Below, piece by piece: positions 32,561 to 40,826 of a DNA stretch of 64,000 bases; position 1 is the stretch's first letter, and each line of letters opens with the position of its first letter. The notes under the pieces are model-generated. The model had not been told where the DNA came from. It saw only the letters and a list, made by a program, of their open reading frames with translations, and did no database searches. This DNA comes from Brevibacillus_H sp041920465 (GTDB taxonomy: Bacteria; Bacillota; Bacilli; Brevibacillales; Brevibacillaceae). The DNA is taken from the NCBI GenBank assembly GCA_041920465.1, contig JBHGXW010000060.1, forward strand, positions 19,192 through 83,191. The letters are read 5' to 3'. Position numbers and translations under genes: made by a program.

Positions 32561-33922
32561 ATGGCCAAAGTTATACTGGATCGAAATCGCAAGAAGCGGC
32601 TGGAGGCAGGACATCCCTGGATTTTTCAATCCGAGGTGAAAGAAATTCAGGGAGAGTTTGCCCCTGGCGATATTGTGGATGTACTGAATCACCAAGGTCA
32701 TTTTCTGGCGAAAGGCTATATTAACCCCAATTCTCAAATGATTGTCCGTGTTCTTTCCTACGATCCGAAAGAATCAATTGACCTTGACTTTTTTATTCGC
32801 CGTTTTCGCGAAGCAGGCGAGCACCGCAGCCGGTTTGTCTCCAATCCGCGTGCGTGCCGCCTGGTGTACGGGGAGGCCGACTTTTTGCCGGGGATTATTG
32901 TGGATCGCTACGAAGACGTATTGGTCGTGCAAATCTTGTCCTTGGGCATGGAAGTTCGCCGCGACCTGATCAAGCAGGCGCTGATCGAAGTTTTTGCGCC
33001 AAAAGGAATTTTTTTGCGAAACGATGTGCCTGTCCGTGAACTGGAAGGATTGGAGCAAATCAAAGAAGTGCTGTACGGCGAGTGTCCGCGGGAGATTACG
33101 ATTGAAGAGAACGGTTTGAAGTATATCGTGGACATTGTGGAAGGACAGAAGACCGGCTTTTTCTACGACCAGCGGGAAAACCGCGCGGCCATCGCTCCGC
33201 TGATGACAGGGTGGGGAGCGAAGCACGGAATTTCTTTGCAGCCGATTGGCGCTGACAACGAACCTCTCTTTGACAAACAGGGACGCCCCCGCCCAGGAGT
33301 GGAAGCCCTTCTTGACGAACAGGGAGAAGTAATCAGAAAGCCGGTGGACCGCCGCGGCAAAGTGGTCAAGAATCCGTTTTGGGACGGAGCGGAAGTGCTG
33401 GAGTGCTTTACCCACACCGGTTCGTTTACGCTGAATGCCTGCAAGCACGGCGCGAAAAAGGTGACGGCTCTCGATATTTCCGAGCACGCCATTGAAACGG
33501 CGAAGCGGAATATCACACTGAACGGGTTTTTGCACCGGGTCGAATTCGTGGTGGCTAACGCCTTTGACTATTTGCGCGAAAATGTCGAAGCGGGCAAAAG
33601 CTGGGATGTAGTCATTCTCGACCCGCCGGCCTTTGCCAAGTCGCGCCAAGCGGTTAAAGGCGCATGTCGCGGCTATAAAGACATTAATTTGCACGGAATG
33701 AAGCTGGTGCGTCCGGGCGGCTATCTGGTGACGGCATCATGCTCATACCACATGTCACCTGAACTTTTCCTCGAAACCATCCAGGAAGCGGCGCTGGATG
33801 CCAAAAAAATTCTCCGGCTGATCGAATGGCGCGGAGCAGGCAAGGATCATCCGCAAATCAGCGGAGCAGACGAAGGCCATTACCTGAAGTTTGCTATCTT
33901 TGAAGTGCGCGACCGAAAATAA
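32561..33922 (+). CDS. RlmI-type rRNA (cytosine-C5) methyltransferase with internal insertion
   Basis: The 453-residue protein starts with a PUA domain (KVILDRNRKKRLEAGHPWIF) and has the RlmI-like linker GEADFLPGIIVDRYEDVLVV and EGQKTGFFYDQRENR. The SAM domain has VLECFTHTGSFTLNACKHGA and VVILDPPAFAKSR. In typical members (about 390-400 residues) the QREN segment runs almost straight into the motif I strand. Here about 58 residues, from MTGWGAKHGISLQPIG to KVVKNPFW, separate the two. E. coli RlmI makes m5C1962 in 23S rRNA; that role is inferred here. ATG 32561 follows AAGGAGG; upstream open frame overlaps the divergent transporter gene. Confidence 0.88.
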   Translation: MAKVILDRNRKKRLEAGHPWIFQSEVKEIQGEFAPGDIVDVLNHQGHFLAKGYINPNSQMIVRVLSYDPKESIDLDFFIRRFREAGEHRSRFVSNPRACRLVYGEADFLPGIIVDRYEDVLVVQILSLGMEVRRDLIKQALIEVFAPKGIFLRNDVPVRELEGLEQIKEVLYGECPREITIEENGLKYIVDIVEGQKTGFFYDQRENRAAIAPLMTGWGAKHGISLQPIGADNEPLFDKQGRPRPGVEALLDEQGEVIRKPVDRRGKVVKNPFWDGAEVLECFTHTGSFTLNACKHGAKKVTALDISEHAIETAKRNITLNGFLHRVEFVVANAFDYLRENVEAGKSWDVVILDPPAFAKSRQAVKGACRGYKDINLHGMKLVRPGGYLVTASCSYHMSPELFLETIQEAALDAKKILRLIEWRGAGKDHPQISGADEGHYLKFAIFEVRDRK

Positions 33923-33982
33923 AGAGGAAGTCAAAAAGAGCAGCGGCAGAAAGAAAAGAAAGCAGCGAAAGAAGAGAAGGAA

Positions 33983-34019
33983 GCGGCATGTAGCATGGGA
34001 GCGACATGTCGCTTTTTTT
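33983..34019 (+). terminator. Terminator after the RlmI-type gene
   Basis: GCGGCATGT (33983-33991) pairs with ACATGTCGC (34004-34012, one G-T) followed by seven T. The purine-rich stretch before it (33923-33982) is not a gene. Confidence 0.85.
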
Positions 34020-34069
34020 GGTCGATCAGGATTTATTCGGTTGGGGACACCGTACAACGCTGGTTTAGG

Positions 34070-34087
34070 TTAAGCCGGGTGGGTTGC
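34070..34087 (+). repeat. Partial dispersed element E
   Basis: TTAAGCCGGGTGGGTTGC repeats the 3' end of the composite elements (compare GCCGGGTGGGTTTTT near 55871). The C-rich 5' arm is missing. Its last bases, TTGCAT, could serve as the -35 of the next gene. Confidence 0.5.
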
Positions 34088-34111
34088 ATTTGCGACAGCA
34101 TATATTGTAAT
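34084..34111 (+). promoter_or_regulatory. Possible promoter of the secreted hydrolase
   Basis: TTGCAT (34084-34089) and TGTAAT (34106-34111) are 16 bases apart. The -10 is poor, so this is tentative. Confidence 0.35.
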
Positions 34112-34177
34112 GAAAGCCAAAAAACGGTATTTTGATCTTGTATCACCCTCGGCATGAAAATTGCGATTGAACAACAA

Positions 34178-34191
34178 GGAAAACGCTTACA
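34178..34191 (+). promoter_or_regulatory. cre site (CcpA) before the secreted hydrolase
   Basis: GGAAAACGCTTACA matches the cre consensus TGWAANCGNTNWCA at 13 of 14 positions. It ends four bases before the ribosome site, a place where bound CcpA would act as a roadblock. Confidence 0.65.
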
Positions 34192-34207
34192 AAATGGAGG
34201 GTGGTAT

Positions 34208-35734
34208 ATGAAACGAAAGTCGGTTGCATTTGCTTTCGTATCGGCCTTATTTTTTTCCGTGGCAGGTGTAGGTATGGATCAATCATTCGTACATGCGGCG
34301 TATTCACCGGTGATTCCAGGAGCACACAGCGTCTTCGTCACCAAGTTTGACGGGAAAGACGGGAACTGGCTGACGACCAGAAATCCCGCTCAATTTGCGC
34401 AGGCTACCCTCTACGGCAACTTGGCGTTAACTCCGTACGCCTGGGGCGACAAAGCTGAGGAAACCGGTTGGTATGAGATGTACAAACCGGCAGAGGTTAC
34501 AGGAATTCAGATTAACGGGATGTTTGAAGATGCCAGGTTTGTCATCCGCGTTCCTGACGGCTGGAACGGCAAGCTGGTTGTTGCCGGAATTCCGGCGACG
34601 CGCAATGAAACAGCAACCGACCTTTTGTTCAGCGATTACGTTCTGGCTCAAGGGTATGCGTTTGCTGCCATTGACAAAGGCACTCAGGGCGAAATAGACC
34701 CGAAGGATCCGTTTGCCAAAGTAAAAAATGCGCTGGTGGCAGAGGAAGATTCGTTGAAAGAGTGGCACCAGCGGTTCAGACAAATAACCAAAGCAGCCCA
34801 GGCATACCTCGCAAAAAATTACAAGGATCAGCTGATTGATGAGGATGACAAAGATAATCCGGCGAGCAAGCTGGTTTCCAGGAAGCACCCCATCCCCACC
34901 TACGCAATCGGTATTTCCAATGGCGGTTATGTCGTCCGCTACGCACTGGAGAATGACGATCCGAAGATGACCAAAGAACCTGCTCTGTTTGACGGAGGAG
35001 TTGATTGGGAAGGAGTTCTCTGGCGCTCCAAGGAGCCTAATCTGATCACCACGCTGACGACGGTGGTGAACAACGCGGAGGCGGCCATCTACGGCAGCGG
35101 AGAAGAGCAGGAGAAGGCGAAAGAGGAGATGTACAAGGCAGGCTTGCCTGAAGGAACTGAAAAGCTGTGGGCATACCACGACCAATTTTACTGGTTTATT
35201 TCCCTCAATATCTACAGGGACAAATTCGATCCGAAAGCGCCCAAACGAATCGAGTGGCGGGACTACCTGAACTTCGACGAAAACGGACTCAGGGATCGTT
35301 CCCATGATGATATTTTTCAAGATTATGACTATAGGAAGCGGCCATCATCCGTCAAGAAGCAGGTGGCGGAAATCGAGAACACGGGTAACATTCACGTTCC
35401 GCTGATTACAGTGTTTGGCACTTGGGATTCACTCATTTTCCCTGACGTACACGGCAAAGCTTACGAGAAGCTGGTACAAAAAGCAGGCAAGGGAGATATT
35501 CACCGCCTGTACCTGGTGGAGAAGGGGAACCATGTTGACGGCCTTGTTTGGAGCAAAACGGATCATGAACACGAACTGCAGCCGCTGCTCCCTTACGTTC
35601 ATCAAAGCTTTGAACTGATGGTCAGATGGGTCGAAGAAGGCAAAGAACCGCCGAAAAGCCAAACCATCCCGACCCCTCAGGACTCAACAAAGGTAATTGA
35701 CATTGAATCGGGCCAAGAGATTTCGCCGTATTAA
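34208..35734 (+). CDS. Secreted alpha/beta hydrolase (tannase/esterase-like)
   Basis: The 508-residue protein has a signal peptide (MKRKSVAFAFVSALFFSVAG to about VHAAYS). The rest looks like a large alpha/beta hydrolase: FVIRVPDGWNGKLVVAGIPA starts the fold, GISNGGYVVRYALE carries the probable Ser nucleophile (GxSxG), TVFGTWDSLIFPDVHG the likely Asp and LVEKGNHVDG the likely His. This pattern occurs in tannase/feruloyl esterase and polyhydroxyalkanoate depolymerase-like families; I cannot tell which substrate. ATG 34208 is chosen because GGAGGGT lies 6 bases upstream and it opens a good signal peptide. A near-perfect cre box just upstream suggests repression by CcpA when preferred sugars are present. 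Confidence 0.75.
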   Translation: MKRKSVAFAFVSALFFSVAGVGMDQSFVHAAYSPVIPGAHSVFVTKFDGKDGNWLTTRNPAQFAQATLYGNLALTPYAWGDKAEETGWYEMYKPAEVTGIQINGMFEDARFVIRVPDGWNGKLVVAGIPATRNETATDLLFSDYVLAQGYAFAAIDKGTQGEIDPKDPFAKVKNALVAEEDSLKEWHQRFRQITKAAQAYLAKNYKDQLIDEDDKDNPASKLVSRKHPIPTYAIGISNGGYVVRYALENDDPKMTKEPALFDGGVDWEGVLWRSKEPNLITTLTTVVNNAEAAIYGSGEEQEKAKEEMYKAGLPEGTEKLWAYHDQFYWFISLNIYRDKFDPKAPKRIEWRDYLNFDENGLRDRSHDDIFQDYDYRKRPSSVKKQVAEIENTGNIHVPLITVFGTWDSLIFPDVHGKAYEKLVQKAGKGDIHRLYLVEKGNHVDGLVWSKTDHEHELQPLLPYVHQSFELMVRWVEEGKEPPKSQTIPTPQDSTKVIDIESGQEISPY

Positions 35735-35748
35735 TACCCACTCCCATT

Positions 35749-36375
35749 TTAGGTGAACTGTTTGTCTGAAAGCACGCTCTGGATTATCTCCAGAGCTTTT
35801 TTCAGGCCTAGTTCTTGTCCCAGCAGCACTTGGCTTTCCGCTGGTGTATTTCCGCGCGTGGCAGACAGTTTTTCCAGTTCATAGCGCAAGAAATGCTCCA
35901 CGATATGGATTTGCACCTTGCCCAGTTGACGCTCGCTTAGTCTGTCCCTCTCCAGGAATTCCCTTTTTGCCAAGCTGTCCTCCACATATTTGCCGATATC
36001 ATCTTCAAGGAAACGGGAAGCCGTACAGATGATGTTCATATACTCGTCTGTTTTCGATGGAATAAATTTCAAGGTATGCCCGAGATGAGCGAGCAAAAAT
36101 TTGTTTGCAACCAAACTATTTCTTGTGTAATCGTTGTGCAGTAGCGAGTATTCACCGAGGAAATTGCCTGTCTCTTTGTCGTAGCTGTGCAGTAAGGTGT
36201 AGCTTGAGCAATACGTGCAGTACAGAAGGTAGTCTCTCATGGTAGATCCCTCCGGGTTGAAGACATGTCCCATGAACGGGTAAGCCTGAGCCTCAGTATC
36301 AAGATATTCGTTCTCAAGATGCGAGGTGATAATTCCTGATTCTTTGCTTGATTCCTCCTTCTTTGCACTTGTCAT
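35749..36375 (-). CDS. Protein of unknown function with a CxxC pair
   Basis: A 208-residue protein I do not recognise. It has no signal peptide or membrane segment. MRDYLLYCTYCSSYTLLHSY at about residues 46-65 includes a CTYC pair, the rest is mainly helical and charged, with LVANKFLLAHLGHTLKFIPS in the middle. AAAGGGGGCGG precedes ATG 36375, so it is probably translated. It converges on the secreted hydrolase and diverges from ddl. Possible roles (DNA-binding, regulatory) would be guesses. Confidence 0.65.
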   Translation of the reverse strand: MTSAKKEESSKESGIITSHLENEYLDTEAQAYPFMGHVFNPEGSTMRDYLLYCTYCSSYTLLHSYDKETGNFLGEYSLLHNDYTRNSLVANKFLLAHLGHTLKFIPSKTDEYMNIICTASRFLEDDIGKYVEDSLAKREFLERDRLSERQLGKVQIHIVEHFLRYELEKLSATRGNTPAESQVLLGQELGLKKALEIIQSVLSDKQFT

Positions 36376-36502
36376 GTTCCGCCCCCTTTAGTATGCTCTT
36401 AATGAACCGTGCGCCAATATTGGGCACAATGCATAAAATGGTTTGCAGCCGATCTTTGGAAATGCAAACCGCTTCGAGGGAGCAGAAGGGAGCTATTTTA
36501 CC

Positions 36503-37603
36503 ATGGCAAACAAGATTCGCTTGGGAATTATATATGGGGGCAAATCCTCTGAGCATGAGGTATCGCTTCGGACAGCACAATCCATCATGAACGCGGTTGA
36601 CCGGGAAAAATATGAACTGACACCGGTGTTCGTACAACTGGACGGCAGATGGGTGAAAGGTGAGCAAATCGCCGGACAATTGGAAAACGTGGATAGATTA
36701 AGACTTGACGCATCGGCATCATCCGCTAATCTTCCGGCAACTGCAAATACGGCGGCTCCGGTTCTTGCTCTGGGGCAGGAAGTTGACGTTGTGTTTCCGG
36801 TGATTCACGGCCCTAACGGAGAAGACGGAACAATCCAAGGGCTTCTGGAATTGGCCGATATCCCGTACGTTGGAACCGGCGTAATGGCTTCTGCGGTCGG
36901 TATGGATAAATGGATGATGAAAAATGTGTTTGCCCAGCACGGCTTGCCGCAGGTGAAGTATTTGGGTGTACTTCGTTCTCAAATTGATCAGGACATAGAC
37001 AAGGTCATGGACAAAATTGAACAGGAAATCGGCTATCCTTGTTTCATCAAGCCGGCCAACATGGGCTCCAGTGTAGGGATCAGCAAGGCGAAGGACAGAG
37101 CAAGCTTGCTGGAGGCGCTGCAGGTTGCTGCCAAATTTGACCGCCGGATCGTCGTTGAAGCATTCGTCAAAGCCCGGGAACTGGAAATCGGTGTGCTTGG
37201 CAACGAAGAATTGATCACCTCCGTCGTGGGTGAAGTAATCGCGGCAAAAGAATTCTACGATTACGAAGCCAAATATAAAGGCGCAGGCACAGAACTGCAA
37301 ATCCCGGCGATCATCCCGCAAGAGTTGGAACAACAAATCGCCGAGATGGCCAAACTTGCTTTTCAGGCGATTGACGGATCAGGCTTGTCCCGTGTGGACT
37401 TTTTCTATGATGAAGAGAACCAAAAGCTCTACATCAACGAGATCAACACCATGCCAGGCTTTACCCCATTCAGTATGTATCCGATGCTGTTCCAGGCAAA
37501 AGGCGTCTCATACCGTGAATTAATCGACCGACTTGTCCAACTGGCGATTGAACGCCACGAAGACAAGAAGCGAAACATAGTCGTTGCGGAAGAATTGGAA
37601 TAG
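36503..37603 (+). CDS. ddl: D-alanine--D-alanine ligase
   Basis: The 366-residue ATP-grasp enzyme makes D-Ala-D-Ala for peptidoglycan. GGKSSEHEVSLRTAQSIM starts the fold; HGPNGEDGTIQGLLELADIP, FIKPANMGSSVGISKAK and INEINTMPGFTPFSMYP are family signatures. EFYDYEAKY has the Tyr typical of D-Ala-D-Ala specificity, not the His of VanA-type D-lactate ligases. ATG 36503 follows AGAAGGGAG; the longer frame is not ligase-like. In many Bacillales ddl is followed by murF on the same strand. Here murF lies beyond a DinB-like gene, on the other strand. Confidence 0.97.
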   Translation: MANKIRLGIIYGGKSSEHEVSLRTAQSIMNAVDREKYELTPVFVQLDGRWVKGEQIAGQLENVDRLRLDASASSANLPATANTAAPVLALGQEVDVVFPVIHGPNGEDGTIQGLLELADIPYVGTGVMASAVGMDKWMMKNVFAQHGLPQVKYLGVLRSQIDQDIDKVMDKIEQEIGYPCFIKPANMGSSVGISKAKDRASLLEALQVAAKFDRRIVVEAFVKARELEIGVLGNEELITSVVGEVIAAKEFYDYEAKYKGAGTELQIPAIIPQELEQQIAEMAKLAFQAIDGSGLSRVDFFYDEENQKLYINEINTMPGFTPFSMYPMLFQAKGVSYRELIDRLVQLAIERHEDKKRNIVVAEELE

Positions 37604-37651
37604 AAGAAGGCTTCAAACAGAGGCAAAACCGAACAGAAATCGAGCCAAAGA

Positions 37652-37695
37652 CCGAACAGATTTTCGGGAGTTTCCTGAGATTCTCTCGGTTTTTT
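37652..37695 (+). terminator. Weak terminator-like region after ddl
   Basis: CCGA near 37652 can pair with TCGG at 37686-37689, followed by a six-T run at 37690-37695. The stem is short and imperfect. Confidence 0.3.
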
Positions 37696-37800
37696 CTTTT
37701 TGGAGAGTAGGGGTTATAGCATTTATCGCGTTTCCTAAAAAAAGGGATTTTGCTCGTTTTCAAGAATACTTCTTCCATGCTGTTGAAGGGAGAGGTAAAT

Positions 37801-38283
37801 GTGGAAAAAAGACACGAGGTTTTGTTTAACCAGCTGCAATCTTACAGACAGGAAACATTACGCGCGATTGAAGAACTGACGGAAGAGATGGCGGACTTTA
37901 TACCAACCGGGTTTAATAACAATATCCGTTGGAACCTGGGGCACATCTACTTGGATCAATATTTGTGGATTCAGCATTTGACCAGGGAGCCGATTCAGCT
38001 TCCCGAAGGCTTTCGCGAGTGGTTTGGATATGGAACCCGACCTTCTGACTGGAAATCGGCTCCACCAACGCTGGATACATTGCGGAAGCTTTTGTCTGAA
38101 CAGATTTCACATATTCGCGAGGCTTATGGCGAACGTCTGGAAGAAGAGTTCCCCGCAACAGAGGATGGCATCCATACAATCGCCCAGGTGCTGGTTCGAA
38201 CCATTTTCCATGAGGGAATGCATCTCTCTGCCATCTGTTCGATTCTTCGATCTTTGAAAAGTATTTCTTTTCCTGAGAAGTAG
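37801..38283 (+). CDS. DinB-like four-helix protein
   Basis: The 160-residue protein has the DinB_2 layout: a first helix with NQLQSYRQETLRAIEELTEE, NIRWNLGHIYLDQYLWIQHL with the first His, and TIFHEGMHLSAICSILRSL near the C-terminus with the HxxxH pair, together the three-His metal site of the fold. Members include damage-inducible proteins and thiol-dependent transferases (bacillithiol or mycothiol); the role here is unknown. GTG 37801 is chosen for its GGGAGAGG site five bases upstream; ATG 37777 would add eight residues. It ends at a terminator shared with murF. Confidence 0.82.
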   Translation: MEKRHEVLFNQLQSYRQETLRAIEELTEEMADFIPTGFNNNIRWNLGHIYLDQYLWIQHLTREPIQLPEGFREWFGYGTRPSDWKSAPPTLDTLRKLLSEQISHIREAYGERLEEEFPATEDGIHTIAQVLVRTIFHEGMHLSAICSILRSLKSISFPEK

Positions 38284-38312
38284 CTGCACCGGGAAAGTGT
38301 AAATTCATAATA

Positions 38313-38348
38313 AATCCCGTCCAGCTTTCTTGGACGGGATTATTTTTT
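38313..38348. terminator. Terminator between the DinB-like gene and murF
   Basis: AATCCCGTCCA (38313-38323) pairs with TGGACGGGATT (38331-38341) around a 7-base loop, followed by ATTTTTT. It probably serves both converging genes. Confidence 0.9.
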
Positions 38349-38379
38349 GGACGGAATTGCGATTTTTGCTATTGAAAAG

Positions 38380-39750
38380 CTATTGAAGAGCTTCCACCAT
38401 CGTCTCCAGCTTCATTCCCCGCGAGGCTTTGAACAAGAGCGCGTTTCCGCTCGTGTTGTATGAGCGAAGAGTCGGCAAGGCATCTTCTTTGTTGGCAAAA
38501 TGCAGTTTGTTGCCTTGATATGCCTGGTTAAGCTGACTGGACAGAGAGCCGATGGTAACCAGAAGATCAAATGTTTCCGGATATCGATTCAGAAATTCAC
38601 CCACTTCAGCGTGAAGCGACTGGCTGTTTTCTCCCAGTTCAAACATATCGCCAAGAATGAGGATTTTTTTATGGGTCGGCAGGATTTCCGCGAATGTCTC
38701 AATGGCTGCCTTCATGGAGGAAGGGCTGGCGTTGTAGGCATCGTTGATAATCACAACTCCGGCTCGAGAGCGGCTAACCTCGAAGCGCATCGCCGAGATG
38801 TTCACGGTTTCCAGGGCAGCCTTAATCTCTTCCGGCGACATGCCAAGGCGGTGGGCGATGGCAATGGCCGGAAGCGAATTGGCTACATTATGCTTGCCGA
38901 ACAAGGGGAGAAACACCTCAAATCCAGACTGTGACGGTAGATGGACCGTATAGCGGGTGCCGTGCTCGTTGCTCACGATCCCTTCAGCCCAGACATCCGC
39001 TTGTCCTTCCACAGAATAAAACCATACATTTCCGTCATAAAGATGGCTTACTTTATGTAAATACACACTGTCACCGTTTAGCAGCACTAATCCGTTCGGA
39101 TCGGTATGCGGCAATAGCTCTGCTTTGGCCAATGCGATTTTTTCCCGCGTTCCGAAAAACTCCAGATGAGCATCGCCGATAGAAGTAATCACACTGTATT
39201 CGGGCTTGATCAGCGAGGCTAACAGATCAATTTCACCGGCGTGATTCATCCCGATCTCCAGCACGGCTGCCTCATGGGTGTTCTCCAATTGCAGCAGGGA
39301 GTAAGGTACGCCCAGATGATTGTTTAAATTTTTGTAGGTTTTATAGACGGATCGTTTGGATCCCAAAATGTGGGCGATGATATCTTTGGTAGTCGTTTTT
39401 CCGTTGCTTCCGGTTACTGCCACAAACGGCATCGAAAAGCCTCGCCGATAAAAGGCGGCCAGTTTCTGAAAGCCCCGCAGCGTGTCATTGACAAGCACGA
39501 CGCCGATGGAAGAGGGGAGGTTGGCCGGAATTTTTGTTTGATCGCTGACCAGCACGGCTGAAGCTCCTTGTTCTACGGCCTGCATGATAAAATCGTGGCC
39601 GTCCCGATTCCCGGCTATCGGGACAAATAAAGCGCCTGATTCAAGCTGGCGCGTGTCAAAGTGAACGGAGCTGACTACAGCCTCAGGATTGCCCTGCAGG
39701 AGGATTCCTTCTGCCATTTTGGCCAGGGCGGCAAATGAAATCGGATTCAT
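38380..39750 (-). CDS. murF: UDP-MurNAc-tripeptide--D-Ala-D-Ala ligase
   Basis: The 456-residue Mur ligase adds D-Ala-D-Ala to UDP-MurNAc-tripeptide in the cytoplasm. The N-terminal domain includes SVHFDTRQLESGALFVPIAG; the ATP loop is FVAVTGSNGKTTTKDIIAHI; YKNLNNHLGVPYSLLQLENT and VLEIGMNHAGEIDLLASLIK are typical MurF blocks; NDAYNASPSSMKAAIETF and ILGDMFELGENS are in the C-terminal domain. AGAAGGG precedes ATG 39750. It acts directly after ddl in the pathway but is transcribed towards it from the opposite side. Confidence 0.97.
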   Translation of the reverse strand: MNPISFAALAKMAEGILLQGNPEAVVSSVHFDTRQLESGALFVPIAGNRDGHDFIMQAVEQGASAVLVSDQTKIPANLPSSIGVVLVNDTLRGFQKLAAFYRRGFSMPFVAVTGSNGKTTTKDIIAHILGSKRSVYKTYKNLNNHLGVPYSLLQLENTHEAAVLEIGMNHAGEIDLLASLIKPEYSVITSIGDAHLEFFGTREKIALAKAELLPHTDPNGLVLLNGDSVYLHKVSHLYDGNVWFYSVEGQADVWAEGIVSNEHGTRYTVHLPSQSGFEVFLPLFGKHNVANSLPAIAIAHRLGMSPEEIKAALETVNISAMRFEVSRSRAGVVIINDAYNASPSSMKAAIETFAEILPTHKKILILGDMFELGENSQSLHAEVGEFLNRYPETFDLLVTIGSLSSQLNQAYQGNKLHFANKEDALPTLRSYNTSGNALLFKASRGMKLETMVEALQ

Positions 39751-40054
39751 GGACTTTCATCCCTTCTGGATTCTTAACACTTTCAACGGTTATCGAGGTC
39801 ATGCTAACATGCATCTAGATGGTAAGCAAGCGGAAAACGTCCCGAATGTACTATTCTCTACTCATAAATATGGCGCTCGCTTATCCGTTATGTGGCTGGC
39901 GGCTTGACCAAAATTGAAATATAATAGGATCAAGGGTTACAGGAAGATGTAGTCAAGAGGTTGACCTGACCTGAATTTATGTCCTATAATGTAGTGTGAC
40001 AGTCTGTGCTCGAACAGTTGTCCCACTGTTTCACACGGAGGGAGGGAATTACAG
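39751..40054. other. Divergent intergenic region murF / rpsU
   Basis: The 304 bases hold no gene that I can support. The rpsU promoter (39961-39990) is the only clear signal. Open frames here are short and lack ribosome sites. Confidence 0.5.
39961..39990 (+). promoter_or_regulatory. SigA-type promoter of rpsU-yqeY
   Basis: TTGACC (39961-39966) and a perfect TATAAT (39985-39990) are 18 bases apart. The transcript would have a leader of about 58 bases before rpsU. Confidence 0.7.
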
Positions 40055-40231
40055 ATGGCAGAAATTCGCGTTCGCAAAAATGAATCTTTGGAAAGCGCAC
40101 TCCGCCGCTTCAAGCGTGAAAGCGCAAAGGCTGGTGTCATGGCTGAACTTCGTAAACGCCGCCACTTTGAAAAGCCTAGCGTTGCTCGCAAGAAAAAATC
40201 CGAAGCTGCACGCAAACGTAAGTTTTACTAA
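40055..40231 (+). CDS. rpsU: 30S ribosomal protein S21
   Basis: The 58-residue protein MAEIRVRKNESLESALRRFK, then RESAKAGVMAELRKRRHFEK and a Lys/Arg-rich tail ending RKRKFY is clearly S21, which binds near the anti-Shine-Dalgarno end of 16S rRNA. GGAGGGAGGG precedes ATG 40055. It is 15 bases upstream of yqeY, the same pair as in B. subtilis. Confidence 0.98.
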   Translation: MAEIRVRKNESLESALRRFKRESAKAGVMAELRKRRHFEKPSVARKKKSEAARKRKFY

Positions 40232-40246
40232 GCAGGAGGGCTAATC

Positions 40247-40693
40247 ATGAGTGTAATGGAGCGACTCAATCAAGATATGAAGCAAGCGATGAAGGACAAA
40301 TCCGCACTGAAACTCTCCGTTATTCGCATGGTGAAAGCCGCAATTCAAAACGAAGAGATCACAAAAGGAAAACCATTGTCCGATGACGATGTGCTGACCA
40401 TCTTGTCCCGTGAGTTAAAACAACGCCGTGACTCCCTCCAAGAGTTTGAAAAAGCGGGCCGTGATGATTTATCGAGCAAAACCCGTGAGGAAATTGACAT
40501 ACTCACTTCCTACCTGCCGGAGCAATTGAGCGAGGAGGCGATCCGCCAAATCGTGCATGAGGCAATTGCACAGGTTGGAGCCACATCGAAAAAAGAGATG
40601 GGCAAGGTGATGGGAGTCGTCATTCCGAAGGTTAAAGGTAAAGCAGACGGTTCTATCGTTCAAACCATAGTAAATGAAGAATTATCGAAATAG
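40247..40693 (+). CDS. yqeY: GatB/YqeY domain protein
   Basis: The 148-residue protein has the YqeY fold that is also the tail domain of GatB and some GlnRS: MERLNQDMKQAMKDKSALKL, SVIRMVKAAIQNEEI, DILTSYLPEQLSEEAIRQIV and KKEMGKVMGVVIPKVKGKAD. It may contact tRNA but its role as a stand-alone protein is unsettled. AGCAGGAGGG precedes ATG 40247. Cotranscribed with rpsU, ending in a strong terminator. Confidence 0.95.
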   Translation: MSVMERLNQDMKQAMKDKSALKLSVIRMVKAAIQNEEITKGKPLSDDDVLTILSRELKQRRDSLQEFEKAGRDDLSSKTREEIDILTSYLPEQLSEEAIRQIVHEAIAQVGATSKKEMGKVMGVVIPKVKGKADGSIVQTIVNEELSK

Positions 40694-40705
40694 ATAATGA
40701 ATCAA

Positions 40706-40739
40706 AAACCCAATCCGTTATTTGCGGATTGGGTTTTTT
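40706..40739 (+). terminator. Terminator after yqeY
   Basis: AAACCCAATCCG (40706-40717) pairs with CGGATTGGGTTT (40725-40736), continuing into T to 40739. Confidence 0.92.
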
Positions 40740-40826
40740 CGTGATTCTGTAACGAGCTTAGGGCATTTTGAAACCAAACCTCCCGTCTGCCGTATACACA
40801 ATTAGATAGGGGAAAGGAGGAAAAGG

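Noticed and set aside
33891..34073. Lys/Arg-rich open frame after the RlmI-type gene
   Set aside because: A purine-rich tract read in frame, running through a clear terminator.
39996..40244. 82-codon open frame over rpsU
   Set aside because: It is out of frame with the obvious S21 coding sequence.
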